From: Clostridia bacterium
GTDB lineage: Bacteria > Bacillota > Clostridia > Oscillospirales > CAG-272
NCBI GenBank assembly: GCA_017631215.1
Contig: JAGBTR010000195.1
Location: 1 to 8,825 of the forward strand
Length of the DNA: 8,825 nt
Reading direction: 5' to 3'
This document shows, one piece after another, positions 1 through 6,327 of the stretch (position 1 is the first letter of the stretch; every line of letters begins with the position of its first letter). The notes below the pieces were generated by a model. It searched no databases. It was not told the DNA's origin and saw only the letters and a program-made list of their open reading frames with translations. The translations under genes were made by a program, and so were the position numbers.

Positions 1-2
1 AC

Positions 3-599
3 ACTGTCAGGGGCGCGTGCCGCCTTGGGAGCGAATATATCCTGCATCTGCAGGAGTGGTACACCAAGACCGAGCTGCTCATCCGTGTGGACGAGGACGC
101 GACGCTGCTTGGCGAATACCGTTTCCACACCGACGGACAGACCTACCGCTTCCGTGACGTTGCGAGCTGTGGCGACACGCTCTATCTGAGCGGCTACGCC
201 ATCCCCGAGACACAGGTCGAAGCGTTTGACGAGCTAAAGGCGCTCAAGCAACGGCTGCTCGGTGGCGAGCAGATCGACGATGCGGCATTGACCTCTGCCG
301 TGCGCGGATACTATACTGCGGTGCTGCTCAAGTGCGATGCGGTCACGGGAAAGACGACCGCCTTCTATTCGGTCGCAGGCGCGCTGGGAGACGCCTTCTC
401 GCTCGATGCTGACGGCGACCTTGTCTGGCGCGTGAACGAGATCGGCTCGGCGACGCACACCGTCTCCGCGTGGGCAGGTCACGAGCCCAACGCCGTCCAC
501 ATCAAGGGCATCGGCCCCGTGTGGGAATACACCGTCTCGCCCGAGGGCATCCTACTGGGCGACCGTATGACCGATGAGGTCGCAGAATTTACGCGTTAA
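3..599 (+). CDS. Unrecognised protein, C-terminal part (partial at left edge)
   Basis: The reading frame is open from base 3 of the window to a TAA at 597-599, giving about 198 residues, so the true start lies to the left. A GTG at 87 is in frame, but the frame continues upstream in the same style of protein, so I do not take it as the start. I do not recognise the family. The chain alternates short hydrophobic stretches with Gly/Asp turns (for example GDTLYLSGY and DADGDLVWRV), which suggests a beta-rich, possibly propeller-like fold. One charged helical stretch lies around residues 75-95. No membrane segment or catalytic motif is visible in this part. The gene ends just before a shared bidirectional terminator and converges on hslO. 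Coding status is fairly sure from the composition and terminator placement; the function is unknown. Confidence 0.7.
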   Translation, partial: TVRGACRLGSEYILHLQEWYTKTELLIRVDEDATLLGEYRFHTDGQTYRFRDVASCGDTLYLSGYAIPETQVEAFDELKALKQRLLGGEQIDDAALTSAVRGYYTAVLLKCDAVTGKTTAFYSVAGALGDAFSLDADGDLVWRVNEIGSATHTVSAWAGHEPNAVHIKGIGPVWEYTVSPEGILLGDRMTDEVAEFTR

Positions 600-605
600 A
601 TCAAA

Positions 606-643
606 AGGGGAGACCGCTCTGCGGTCTCCCTCACTTTTATTCT
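606..643. terminator. Bidirectional intrinsic terminator between convergent genes
   Basis: A perfect 10-bp stem (GGGAGACCGC at 608-617 and GCGGTCTCCC at 621-630) has a 3-base TCT loop. On the plus strand it is followed by a T-rich tail (TCACTTTTATTCTT). On the minus strand the stem is followed by CTTTTGATTT. It sits between the stop of the left-edge gene and the stop of hslO, so it probably serves both. The plus-strand tail runs into the end of the hslO coding sequence. Confidence 0.85.
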
Positions 644-1521
644 TCTCTTAATTCCTTCGCAGGGAACACGTGTCGCTTACCGCAGAAGCGGCAGACGACC
701 TCGAGCTCCTCTGCCTTGCCCTCCGCCAGCTGCTCGGCGAGCAGCTCGTCGACCTGATCGCGTCCCATCGCGCGGATGGCGCCCAGCATTCTCTCGCGGC
801 TGCAATCACAGCGGTAGGCGACGTCGATCTCATCGAACACGTCGTAGGGGATATCGCGCATTGCCACGTTGGCGATCTGCTCAAGCGTCATTCCCCTCTC
901 AAACATACGGGACACGTTAGCAAGCAGGGGAATATTCTTCTCGATCTGATCGATAACGGCCTCATCGGCAAAGGGCAACAGCTGGATCATCACGCCACCC
1001 GCCGCACGGCAGGAGCAATCGGTATCCACCAGCACACCCAGCGACAGCACCGTCGGGATCTGCTCGCTCTTGGCGTAATAGGTGGCGATGTCCTCCGCGA
1101 CCTCGCCCGAGGTCAGCGGGATCATACCCGAATAGGGCTCGTCGCCGCCCATATCGCGCACCAGCGTCAGATATCCCTTGCCGACCGCACCGCCGACGTT
1201 GAGCTTGCCGTCCGAGCGGAGCGGCAGGTCGACCTCGGGGTTCTGGATGTAGCCGCGCACGTTGCCGTAGTAGTCGGCACTTGCCAGCACACGCCCCGCA
1301 GGGCCGTCGCCGTCCAGCGTGACCGTCATTGCGTCCGTCTTTTCTCCCATCAGGCTACCCATCAGCGAGGCCGCCGTCAACAGACGCCCCAGTACGGCCG
1401 TCGCCGTGGGGGCTGTATGGTGAGCCGCAATGGCATCGTTGACAATATCGCGCGAGTCAATGACCAACACGCGTGCGCTGCCATCCTGCGACATTCCTCT
1501 CAAAATTCTCGAATTGCTCAT
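637..1521 (-). CDS. hslO: Hsp33 redox-regulated chaperone
   Basis: This 294-residue protein has the usual Hsp33 length. In the family, Hsp33 is a cytosolic holdase: oxidation releases zinc from four C-terminal cysteines, the linker unfolds, and the protein then binds unfolding clients. The N-terminal domain is recognisable by conserved stretches such as LGVLVD (161-166) followed by [11 protein letters not shown] (173-183). The zinc centre is CDCS (C238, C240) plus CRFC (C277, C280). The ATG at 1519-1521 is preceded by AAAAAGGAGA at good spacing. It is the last gene of the yerC-like > methyltransferase > hslO operon, starting 19 bases after the methyltransferase stop. Two oddities stand out. 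There is an extra Cys-Ser-Cys at 169-171 in a loop that normally has no cysteines. There are also 36 residues between the two zinc motifs, against about 30 in the E. coli protein. Confidence 0.97.
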   Translation of the reverse strand: MSNSRILRGMSQDGSARVLVIDSRDIVNDAIAAHHTAPTATAVLGRLLTAASLMGSLMGEKTDAMTVTLDGDGPAGRVLASADYYGNVRGYIQNPEVDLPLRSDGKLNVGGAVGKGYLTLVRDMGGDEPYSGMIPLTSGEVAEDIATYYAKSEQIPTVLSLGVLVDTDCSCRAAGGVMIQLLPFADEAVIDQIEKNIPLLANVSRMFERGMTLEQIANVAMRDIPYDVFDEIDVAYRCDCSRERMLGAIRAMGRDQVDELLAEQLAEGKAEELEVVCRFCGKRHVFPAKELREE

Positions 1522-1540
1522 ATATCAATCTCCTTTTTCT

Positions 1541-2356
1541 TCACTTCTTACACCGAGCGACAAAATGCCACCGCTCGCACGTGCTCGCAGGAATGCTGCG
1601 GTCAAAATCGCCGAACACCGCAAGCACCTCAAAGCCCGTCCGCTCAAGCAACGACCGCAGCGTGCTCTCGCTGTAGCACTGCTCCTCCTGCTGCTCGTCG
1701 GCGCGGTCGTAGCCGCCGTCCTCGCGCTGCTCGAAGACCGACAGATCGAAGGTGCATCTGCCCGTCTCGGCATCGAAATGATTCTGCCAACCGCAATATG
1801 CGCTCTGCAGCGCGCCGTCCTCGTCCGTCCATTCATCCTCTAAAATATAGGCGTTATCGCCGTAGACGTGCTCGAACTTATAGGGCGTGTTGACGTCGAA
1901 CAAAAACAACCCATCGGGGTCGAGATAGTTGTGCGCGCAGGCAAAGCAGCGCTCGACGTCGCCCTCGGTGAGCAGATAATTGACGCTGTCAAGGCAGCAG
2001 GTCACCGCCCCCACCGTGCCGTACAGCTCAAAGGCGCGCATATCCTGAAGCAGATACAGCGGACTTGGCACGTCCTCTCGCTCGGCGGCGCGCTCATAGG
2101 CGACCGACAGCATATCCATACTGCCATCCACGCCGATCATATCGTAGCCGCGCGCGGCCAGCTCCAGCGTCATACGCCCCGTACCGCACGCCAGATCCAG
2201 CACCAGCGTCGGCTTCTCGGGCAGATAGCTCGAAAAGCAGGACTCGACGTAATCCGCCCAGCCCACATAATCGATCTCCGCGTTCAAGCGGTCATACACA
2301 CGCGCCAGCGCGCGGTAGCCGTCGTAACGCTCATTGCTTTGGTTTTCTTGGGACAT
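1541..2356 (-). CDS. Class I SAM-dependent methyltransferase
   Basis: This 271-residue protein has a Rossmann-type methyltransferase fold. Motif I is VLDLACGTG at about 52-60. D77 in the following strand (IGVDGS) is expected to hold the ribose of S-adenosylmethionine, and QDMRAFEL (104-111) corresponds to the next SAM-binding strand. The N-terminus (YRALARVYDRL, then WADYVES) resembles the YqeM-like methyltransferases of Firmicutes. The substrate cannot be read from the sequence; small-molecule, RNA and protein substrates all remain possible. The ATG at 2354-2356 has an upstream AGGAAGAGGA, a moderate ribosome binding site. The gene lies 36 bases after the yerC-like gene and 19 bases before hslO on the same strand, so co-transcription is likely. 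The stop is TGA at 1541-1543. Confidence 0.93.
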   Translation of the reverse strand: MSQENQSNERYDGYRALARVYDRLNAEIDYVGWADYVESCFSSYLPEKPTLVLDLACGTGRMTLELAARGYDMIGVDGSMDMLSVAYERAAEREDVPSPLYLLQDMRAFELYGTVGAVTCCLDSVNYLLTEGDVERCFACAHNYLDPDGLFLFDVNTPYKFEHVYGDNAYILEDEWTDEDGALQSAYCGWQNHFDAETGRCTFDLSVFEQREDGGYDRADEQQEEQCYSESTLRSLLERTGFEVLAVFGDFDRSIPASTCERWHFVARCKK

Positions 2357-2392
2357 TTCTCTTTAGATCCTCTTCCTTGTATCCTTCCCCGC

Positions 2393-2707
2393 TCAGCGGT
2401 TGCGCCACTCGCGGCGCTCCTGCTTATCCAGCTCGTCCAGCACCTTGAGGTAGCCCTCGTCGCTGTAACGCAGGCAGCGGTTGACGCGGCTGATGGTTGC
2501 CGTACTCAGACCCGTGCGCTCGGCGATCTCACTGTAAATGAGTCCCTCCTTGAGCATTTTTGCCGCCTGCATGCGCTGAGACATTTCCTGCAGCTCAAAC
2601 GGCGTGCACAGATCACTGAAAAATCGATAGCAGTCCTCGACCGTGGAAAGCGTTAGTATGCCCTTGAACAAATATTCCAATCGGCTATTACGAGCGTCGT
2701 CCTTCAT
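2393..2707 (-). CDS. yerC: YerC/YecD-family TrpR-like DNA-binding regulator
   Basis: This 104-residue protein matches the YerC/YecD family, small relatives of the Trp repressor. A helical N-terminal part (STVEDCYRFFSDLCTPFELQEM, residues 21-42) leads into a helix-turn-helix at about 57-80, with recognition helix STATISRVNRCL. Family members are thought to be dimeric transcription regulators. I see no basis for assuming tryptophan binding here. I chose the ATG at 2705-2707 because AAAGGAG lies 9 bases upstream. An in-frame ATG at 2735-2737 would add ten residues but has no ribosome binding site. It is the first gene of the operon that continues into the methyltransferase and hslO. A small 5-bp hairpin (GATGC 2728-2732, GCATC 2741-2745) lies in its leader. 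Confidence 0.93.
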   Translation of the reverse strand: MKDDARNSRLEYLFKGILTLSTVEDCYRFFSDLCTPFELQEMSQRMQAAKMLKEGLIYSEIAERTGLSTATISRVNRCLRYSDEGYLKVLDELDKQERREWRNR

Positions 2708-2754
2708 AGGTCCAAACTCCTTTCGCGGATGCCCCATCGAGCATCGTTTGTTTT

Positions 2755-2783
2755 ATTTTACCACCTTCTGCGAACAAAGTAAA
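2755..2783 (-). promoter_or_regulatory. Sigma-A promoter P1 of the yerC-methyltransferase-hslO operon
   Basis: Reading the minus strand, -35 is TTTACT (2783-2778), the spacer is 17 bases, and -10 is TAAAAT (2760-2755) with an extended TGG just before it. The predicted start is near 2748, about 40 bases before the yerC-like ATG. Confidence 0.75.
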
Positions 2784-2806
2784 GGCTTTTTGCGAATTTT
2801 TGTCAA
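2778..2806 (-). promoter_or_regulatory. Possible second, overlapping promoter P2 of the same operon
   Basis: On the minus strand a perfect -35 TTGACA (2806-2801) is followed by 17 bases and then TTTACT (2783-2778), a 4/6 match to -10. That hexamer is also the -35 of P1, so RNA polymerase could not occupy both sites at once. An imperfect inverted repeat (GCTTTTTG 2785-2792 and CAAAAAAGC 2804-2812) covers this site. Confidence 0.4.
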
Positions 2807-2855
2807 AAAAGCTACCGCTTTGCACGATCTTATACAAAAAAATCGACCGAGGAGG

Positions 2856-2884
2856 TTGACTTCTCGCATCAAATCAAGTATAAT
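2856..2884 (+). promoter_or_regulatory. Sigma-A promoter of the glucokinase gene
   Basis: The -35 TTGACT (2856-2861), a 17-base spacer and a perfect -10 TATAAT (2879-2884) give a strong match. The predicted start is near 2891, leaving a leader of about 57 bases. It diverges from the yerC-like operon promoters, which lie about 50 bases away. Confidence 0.88.
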
Positions 2885-2894
2885 AGTCTTGTTT

Positions 2895-2926
2895 GGGGGT
2901 GCCGTATACGGCAAGTTCATTCCCCC
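2895..2926. promoter_or_regulatory. Palindrome in the glucokinase leader, candidate operator or RNA hairpin
   Basis: TGCCGTATACGGCA at 2900-2913 is a perfect 14-base palindrome lying about +10 to +23 from the predicted start. It is flanked by GGGGG (2895-2899) and CCCCC (2922-2926), which could pair around it with an 8-base bulge on one side. As DNA it fits a dimeric repressor site just downstream of the promoter; as RNA it would be a hairpin ahead of the ribosome binding site at 2933-2939. Confidence 0.5.
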
Positions 2927-2947
2927 GCCGGAAAAGGAGAACGAAAT

Positions 2948-3910
2948 ATGGTTCGTTTGGGTGTGGATCTTGGCGGCACCAACATTGCCGTCGGTATCGT
3001 AGATGAAAATTACAAGCTTGTACATAAGGACAGCGTGCCCACCGAGGCACAGCGTGCGCCCGAGGCGATCGTGGACGACATCGCTATGCTCTGCCGCCGC
3101 GTGCTCGCAGATCAGAACATTCCGCTGACCGAGGTTGGCGGTATCGGCATCGCCGCGCCCGGCACCATCAACAGCCGCGACGGCTACGTCGAGTATGCCA
3201 ACAACCTTCCCTTCAAGCACTTCCCCATCGCTCCGTTGCTCCGTGAGCGCATTGGCGGTGATATCCCCGTTTTTGTTGAGAACGACGCCAACGCCGCCGC
3301 TTGGGGCGAGGCTGTCGCAGGCGCTGCCAAGGGTACCGACAACTCGGTTATGATCACGCTCGGCACGGGTGTCGGCGGTGGTATCATCATCGACGGCAAG
3401 GTCTACTCGGGCTTCAACGGCGCGGGTGGTGAGCTGGGTCATATGGTCATCGTCAAGGACGGTGCGCCTTGCTCGTGCGGCAGATGCGGCTGCTGGGAGG
3501 CTTACTCCTCGGCAACGGCGCTCATTCGTATGACGCAGGAAAAGCTGGACGAGTGTGCCGCCGCAGGTCGCAAGACCGTGATGACCGAGCTGGTCGCCAA
3601 GAAGGGGCGCGTGAACGGTCGCACCGCGTTCGACGGTATGCGTGCCGGTGACGAGGCCGCCCGTGAGGTCGTTGACACCTACCTGAGCTACCTTGCCTGC
3701 GGTCTTGCCAATATGATCAACATTTTCCAGCCCGAGATCCTGTCCATCGGCGGCGGCGTTTCGGGTGAGGGTCAGTCGCTCATCGACGCACTGCTTCCGC
3801 TCATCCGCAAGGAGTGCTACGGCGGCAGCACGGTCAAGTCGACCGAGATCCGCATCGCTCAGCTCGGCAACGACGCCGGTATCGTCGGCGCGGCTGTTCT
3901 GGGTCTGTAA
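2948..3910 (+). CDS. glk: ROK-family glucokinase
   Basis: This 320-residue cytosolic sugar kinase is expected to phosphorylate glucose to glucose-6-phosphate with ATP, feeding glycolysis. The N-terminal phosphate loop is GVDLGGTNIAVG (5-16). The probable catalytic base is D113 in the ENDANAAAWGE stretch. The second ATP-binding loop is LGTGVGGG (138-145). The ROK signature follows: GELGH (161-165) with H165, then CSCGRCGCWE (175-184) with C175, C177 and C182 as expected structural zinc ligands. The motifs and length fit the clostridial/bacillary glucokinase branch, but ROK members also include fructokinases and other hexose kinases, so specificity is inferred. No N-terminal helix-turn-helix is present, so it is a kinase and not a ROK repressor. 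The ATG at 2948 has AAAAGGAG ending 8 bases upstream. Confidence 0.95.
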   Translation: MVRLGVDLGGTNIAVGIVDENYKLVHKDSVPTEAQRAPEAIVDDIAMLCRRVLADQNIPLTEVGGIGIAAPGTINSRDGYVEYANNLPFKHFPIAPLLRERIGGDIPVFVENDANAAAWGEAVAGAAKGTDNSVMITLGTGVGGGIIIDGKVYSGFNGAGGELGHMVIVKDGAPCSCGRCGCWEAYSSATALIRMTQEKLDECAAAGRKTVMTELVAKKGRVNGRTAFDGMRAGDEAAREVVDTYLSYLACGLANMINIFQPEILSIGGGVSGEGQSLIDALLPLIRKECYGGSTVKSTEIRIAQLGNDAGIVGAAVLGL

Positions 3911-3923
3911 TCCCAATCATATC

Positions 3924-3957
3924 GAGCCGCTCGGGGCATCTCGGGCGGCTCTTTTCC
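3924..3957 (+). terminator. Hairpin after the glucokinase gene, weak terminator or attenuator
   Basis: GAGCCGC (3924-3930) pairs with GCGGCTC (3945-3951) around a 14-base GC-rich interior and is followed by only four T residues (3952-3955). It lies 14 bases after the stop codon and directly before the mutY ribosome binding site. Because the T-run is short and I see no promoter between the two genes, partial read-through into mutY is plausible. Confidence 0.65.
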
Positions 3958-3971
3958 AAAAAAGGAGCGTT

Positions 3972-5063
3972 ATGAAACAAGATCAATCCACTCCGCTCGC
4001 CTCTGCCGTCGAGCCGTTGCTTGCCTGGTACGGACAGCACCGTCGCTCGCTTCCGTGGCGCGATGCCCCGACACCGTATCACGTCTGGCTGTCCGAGATC
4101 ATGCTCCAGCAGACGCGCATTGAGGCGGTCATTCCCTATTATGAACGGTTTCTTGCCGCTTATCCGACCGTGACGCATCTTGCCGAAGCGGACGACGAGC
4201 GCCTGATGAAGCTGTGGGAGGGACTTGGCTATTACAGCCGCGCCCGCAATCTCAAAAAGGCCGCCGTCGCAATGGTCGAGCGGCACGGTGGCGATCTGCC
4301 CGCCGACTACGCCTCGCTCCGCGCGCTTCCCGGTATCGGTGCATACACGGCAGGCGCGATCGCATCCATCGCCTTCGGTCTGCCCGAGCCTGCCGTCGAC
4401 GGCAACGTGCTCCGCGTGGTCACAAGGCTGACCGCCGATGAAAGCGATATTATGAAGGAGTCAACCAAGAAGGGTGTCACCACGTCCTTGCGTGCGGTCT
4501 ATCCGACCGAGCCCACCGAGGCCGCCGCGATGACGCAGGCACTGATGGAGCTGGGCGAGCGCGTATGCATCCCCAACGGCGAGCCACACTGCGACAAATG
4601 TCCGCTGGGCGTGTTCTGTCTTGCCCGTCAAAGAAATCTGACCGACCGCATTCCCGTGCGCGCGCCCAAAAAACCGCGTCGCATCGAGGAGCGCACCGTG
4701 TATCTGTTGTGGCAGGACGGCAAGATCGCGCTTGTCAAGCGTCCTGACACGGGGCTGCTGGCGGGGCTTTGGGAGTTTCCTTGTACGGCCGAGTATGCGG
4801 ACGAGGCGACCGCCACCCGCCATTTGACCGAGCACGGCGCATCGCTCACGGCGCTATCCCGCAGCGTCGATGCCACCCATATTTTCACCCACATCGAATG
4901 GCATATGCAAAGCTATCTTGCCGTCCTAGACCGCGCCCCCACCCACTGGGATGGGCGTCCGCTCGTCCTCGTCACCCCCGACGAGCTGACCAAGAGCTAC
5001 GCCGTGCCGACGGCGTACCGCGCTTTTGTGCGCGCCGCGCTTGATTTTTCGTCCACGCCTTGA
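3972..5063 (+). CDS. mutY: Adenine DNA glycosylase MutY
   Basis: This 363-residue protein has the full MutY architecture. MutY removes adenine mispaired with 8-oxoguanine in the base-excision repair pathway. The N-terminal part has LPWRD (27-31) and SEIMLQQT (41-48) with catalytic E42. WEGLGYYSRARNL (82-94) and the helix-hairpin-helix LPGIGAYTAGAI (119-130) follow. D143 in VDGNVLR is the expected second catalytic residue. The 4Fe-4S ligands are C199, C207, C210 and C216. A C-terminal NUDIX-like 8-oxoG recognition domain follows, with LLAGLWEFP (262-270) and FTH (305-307). I chose the ATG at 3972 because AAAAAAGGAG precedes it; the frame is open further upstream but that part overlaps glk. No clear own promoter is visible. 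The TGA stop overlaps the -35 box of the asnA promoter. Confidence 0.96.
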   Translation: MKQDQSTPLASAVEPLLAWYGQHRRSLPWRDAPTPYHVWLSEIMLQQTRIEAVIPYYERFLAAYPTVTHLAEADDERLMKLWEGLGYYSRARNLKKAAVAMVERHGGDLPADYASLRALPGIGAYTAGAIASIAFGLPEPAVDGNVLRVVTRLTADESDIMKESTKKGVTTSLRAVYPTEPTEAAAMTQALMELGERVCIPNGEPHCDKCPLGVFCLARQRNLTDRIPVRAPKKPRRIEERTVYLLWQDGKIALVKRPDTGLLAGLWEFPCTAEYADEATATRHLTEHGASLTALSRSVDATHIFTHIEWHMQSYLAVLDRAPTHWDGRPLVLVTPDELTKSYAVPTAYRAFVRAALDFSSTP

Positions 5064-5088
5064 CAAGTCCTGACGGATGTGCTATAAT
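5060..5088 (+). promoter_or_regulatory. Consensus sigma-A promoter of asnA, overlapping the mutY stop
   Basis: The -35 is a perfect TTGACA (5060-5065), the spacer is 17 bases, and the -10 is a perfect TATAAT (5083-5088) with an extended TGC before it. The predicted start is near 5095, giving a leader of about 27 bases. The mutY TGA (5061-5063) lies within the -35 hexamer. Confidence 0.92.
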
Positions 5089-5121
5089 AAGGCGTTATTT
5101 TGAAGAAAGGAAAAGGTCGTT

Positions 5122-6129
5122 ATGTCCAAAACCGTCATCCCCGCGGGCTACCGCTCGCTGCTGACTCAGCGTCAGACCCAGATCGCCATCAAAAAAGTGA
5201 AGGATTTCTTCCAGCAGAATCTTGCGGTCGAGCTCAATCTGACCCGCGTTTCCGCCCCCTTGTTCGTCGCATCGGACAGCGGCCTGAACGATAACCTCAA
5301 CGGCACCGAGCGTCCCGTCCGCTTCGATCTTCTCGGAACGGATACTGAGCTTGAGATCGTCCACTCGCTCGCCAAGTGGAAGAGAGTCGCGCTCAAGAGA
5401 TACCACTACGGCATCCACGAGGGACTTTATACCGATATGAACGCCATCCGCCGCGACGAGGAGACGGACAACATCCATTCGATGTTCGTCGACCAGTGGG
5501 ACTGGGAAAAGGTCATCACGCGCGAGGAGCGAACCGAGGAATACCTCAAGCAGACGGTGCGCTACATTTACGAGGCACTCAAGCACACCGAAAACTACAT
5601 TGCCGACGACTACAACTTCGGCGAGAAGCTGTTGCCCGAGCATATCACCTTCGTCACCTCGCAGGAGCTTGAGGACCGCTGGCCCGAGGCGAGCGGCAAG
5701 GAGCGCGAGTACAACATCGTCCGCGAGTGCGGTGCCGTCTTTATTATGAAGATCGGCGGTGCGCTGAGGAGCGGCAAGCCGCACGACGGTCGCGCCCCCG
5801 ACTACGACGATTGGGAGCTCAACGGCGACATTCTCGTCTACCACCCCACGCTCGACATCGCGCTGGAGCTGTCCTCGATGGGCATCCGCGTCGACGAGGA
5901 GGCAATGCGCCGCCAGCTCGCTATCCGCGGCTGTGAGGATCGCGCATCTCTGCCCTTCCACAAGGCACTTTTGAACGGTGAACTGCCCTACACCATCGGC
6001 GGCGGCATCGGTCAGTCGCGCATGTGTATGTTCTTCCTCCGCAAGGCGCACATCGGCGAGGTGCAGTCCTCCTACTGGCCGCCCGAGACGGTCGAGGAGT
6101 GCCGGGCGCACGGTATTGAATTGCTGTAA
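5122..6129 (+). CDS. asnA: Aspartate-ammonia ligase (ammonia-dependent asparagine synthetase A)
   Basis: This 335-residue enzyme makes asparagine from aspartate, ammonia and ATP through an aspartyl-AMP intermediate. It is related to class II aminoacyl-tRNA synthetase cores. Length and sequence fit AsnA throughout: an N-terminal helix leading to the APLFV region (45-49), [15 protein letters not shown] (55-69), the [14 protein letters not shown] stretch (101-114), DQWDWEK (124-130), and the C-terminal ATP-site motif GGGIGQSR (about 293-300) followed by [11 protein letters not shown]. The ATG at 5122 is preceded by GAAAGGAAAAGG, a moderate ribosome binding site. It appears to be a single-gene transcription unit with its own very strong promoter upstream and a strong terminator downstream. 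No effector-binding leader or T-box-like structure fits in the short leader. Confidence 0.97.
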   Translation: MSKTVIPAGYRSLLTQRQTQIAIKKVKDFFQQNLAVELNLTRVSAPLFVASDSGLNDNLNGTERPVRFDLLGTDTELEIVHSLAKWKRVALKRYHYGIHEGLYTDMNAIRRDEETDNIHSMFVDQWDWEKVITREERTEEYLKQTVRYIYEALKHTENYIADDYNFGEKLLPEHITFVTSQELEDRWPEASGKEREYNIVRECGAVFIMKIGGALRSGKPHDGRAPDYDDWELNGDILVYHPTLDIALELSSMGIRVDEEAMRRQLAIRGCEDRASLPFHKALLNGELPYTIGGGIGQSRMCMFFLRKAHIGEVQSSYWPPETVEECRAHGIELL

Positions 6130-6170
6130 TAAAAAGCCCCACTTTGTAAGTTGCAATCAAACGAATAACC

Positions 6171-6221
6171 AAGCCGCCGAGAGACATCACTTTGGATGTT
6201 CTCGGCGGCTTTTAACTTTTT
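6171..6221 (+). terminator. Strong intrinsic terminator of asnA
   Basis: GCCGCCGAGA (6173-6182) pairs perfectly with TCTCGGCGGC (6200-6209). The stem extends inward with a small bulge through CATC/GATG to a 6-base loop. TTTT follows at 6210-6213, then another T-run at 6217-6221. On the minus strand no T-run follows, so it acts in one direction. Confidence 0.9.
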
Positions 6222-6257
6222 GTGCAAAAAACGAGAGTCCCATCACAAAATAAGAGG

Positions 6258-6286
6258 TTGAACATTTCTTTGATTACCGTTATAAT
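6258..6286 (+). promoter_or_regulatory. Sigma-A promoter of the XRE-TPR regulator gene
   Basis: The -35 TTGAAC (6258-6263, 4/6), a 17-base spacer and a perfect -10 TATAAT (6281-6286) predict a start near 6293. The imperfect -35 suits a regulated promoter. Confidence 0.8.
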
Positions 6287-6291
6287 ATACA

Positions 6292-6303
6292 TGTAAGCTT
6301 ACA
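6292..6303. promoter_or_regulatory. Start-site palindrome, candidate operator of the XRE-TPR gene
   Basis: TGTAAGCTTACA is a perfect 12-base palindrome lying at about +1 relative to the predicted transcription start and well before the ribosome binding site (AAAAAGGAG, 6311-6319). The size and position fit a site for a dimeric helix-turn-helix repressor, with autoregulation by the gene that follows as the simplest reading. This is inferred from position only. Confidence 0.5.
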
Positions 6304-6327
6304 AAAAAGCAAAAAGGAGATTTTGAT

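Noticed and set aside
670..1893. A 407-residue open frame antisense to hslO and the methyltransferase gene
   Set aside because: It is a shadow of GC-rich codons on the other strand: composition is rich in Arg, His, Gln and Ala, there is no ribosome binding site, and both opposite-strand genes are strongly recognised families.
2708..2737. Ten-residue N-terminal extension of the yerC-like gene
   Set aside because: The upstream ATG lacks a ribosome binding site, while the ATG at 2707 has AAAGGAG at ideal spacing.
2753..3916. A 387-residue open frame antisense to glk
   Set aside because: It covers the glucokinase gene exactly and runs through the divergent promoters; glk has full family motifs, so this frame is a codon-bias artefact.
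3765..3971. Upstream extension of the mutY frame inside glk
   Set aside because: It overlaps glk by about 145 bases and crosses the hairpin; the ATG at 3972 has a strong ribosome binding site and gives the normal MutY N-terminus.
4566..4619. Seven residues between the first two iron-sulfur cysteines of MutY where E. coli has six
   Set aside because: From memory, many clostridial MutY proteins have the same IPNG-type insertion, so I take it as a normal variant.
5095..6156. A 353-residue open frame antisense to asnA
   Set aside because: It mirrors asnA and extends over its promoter-proximal leader, with no family features of its own.
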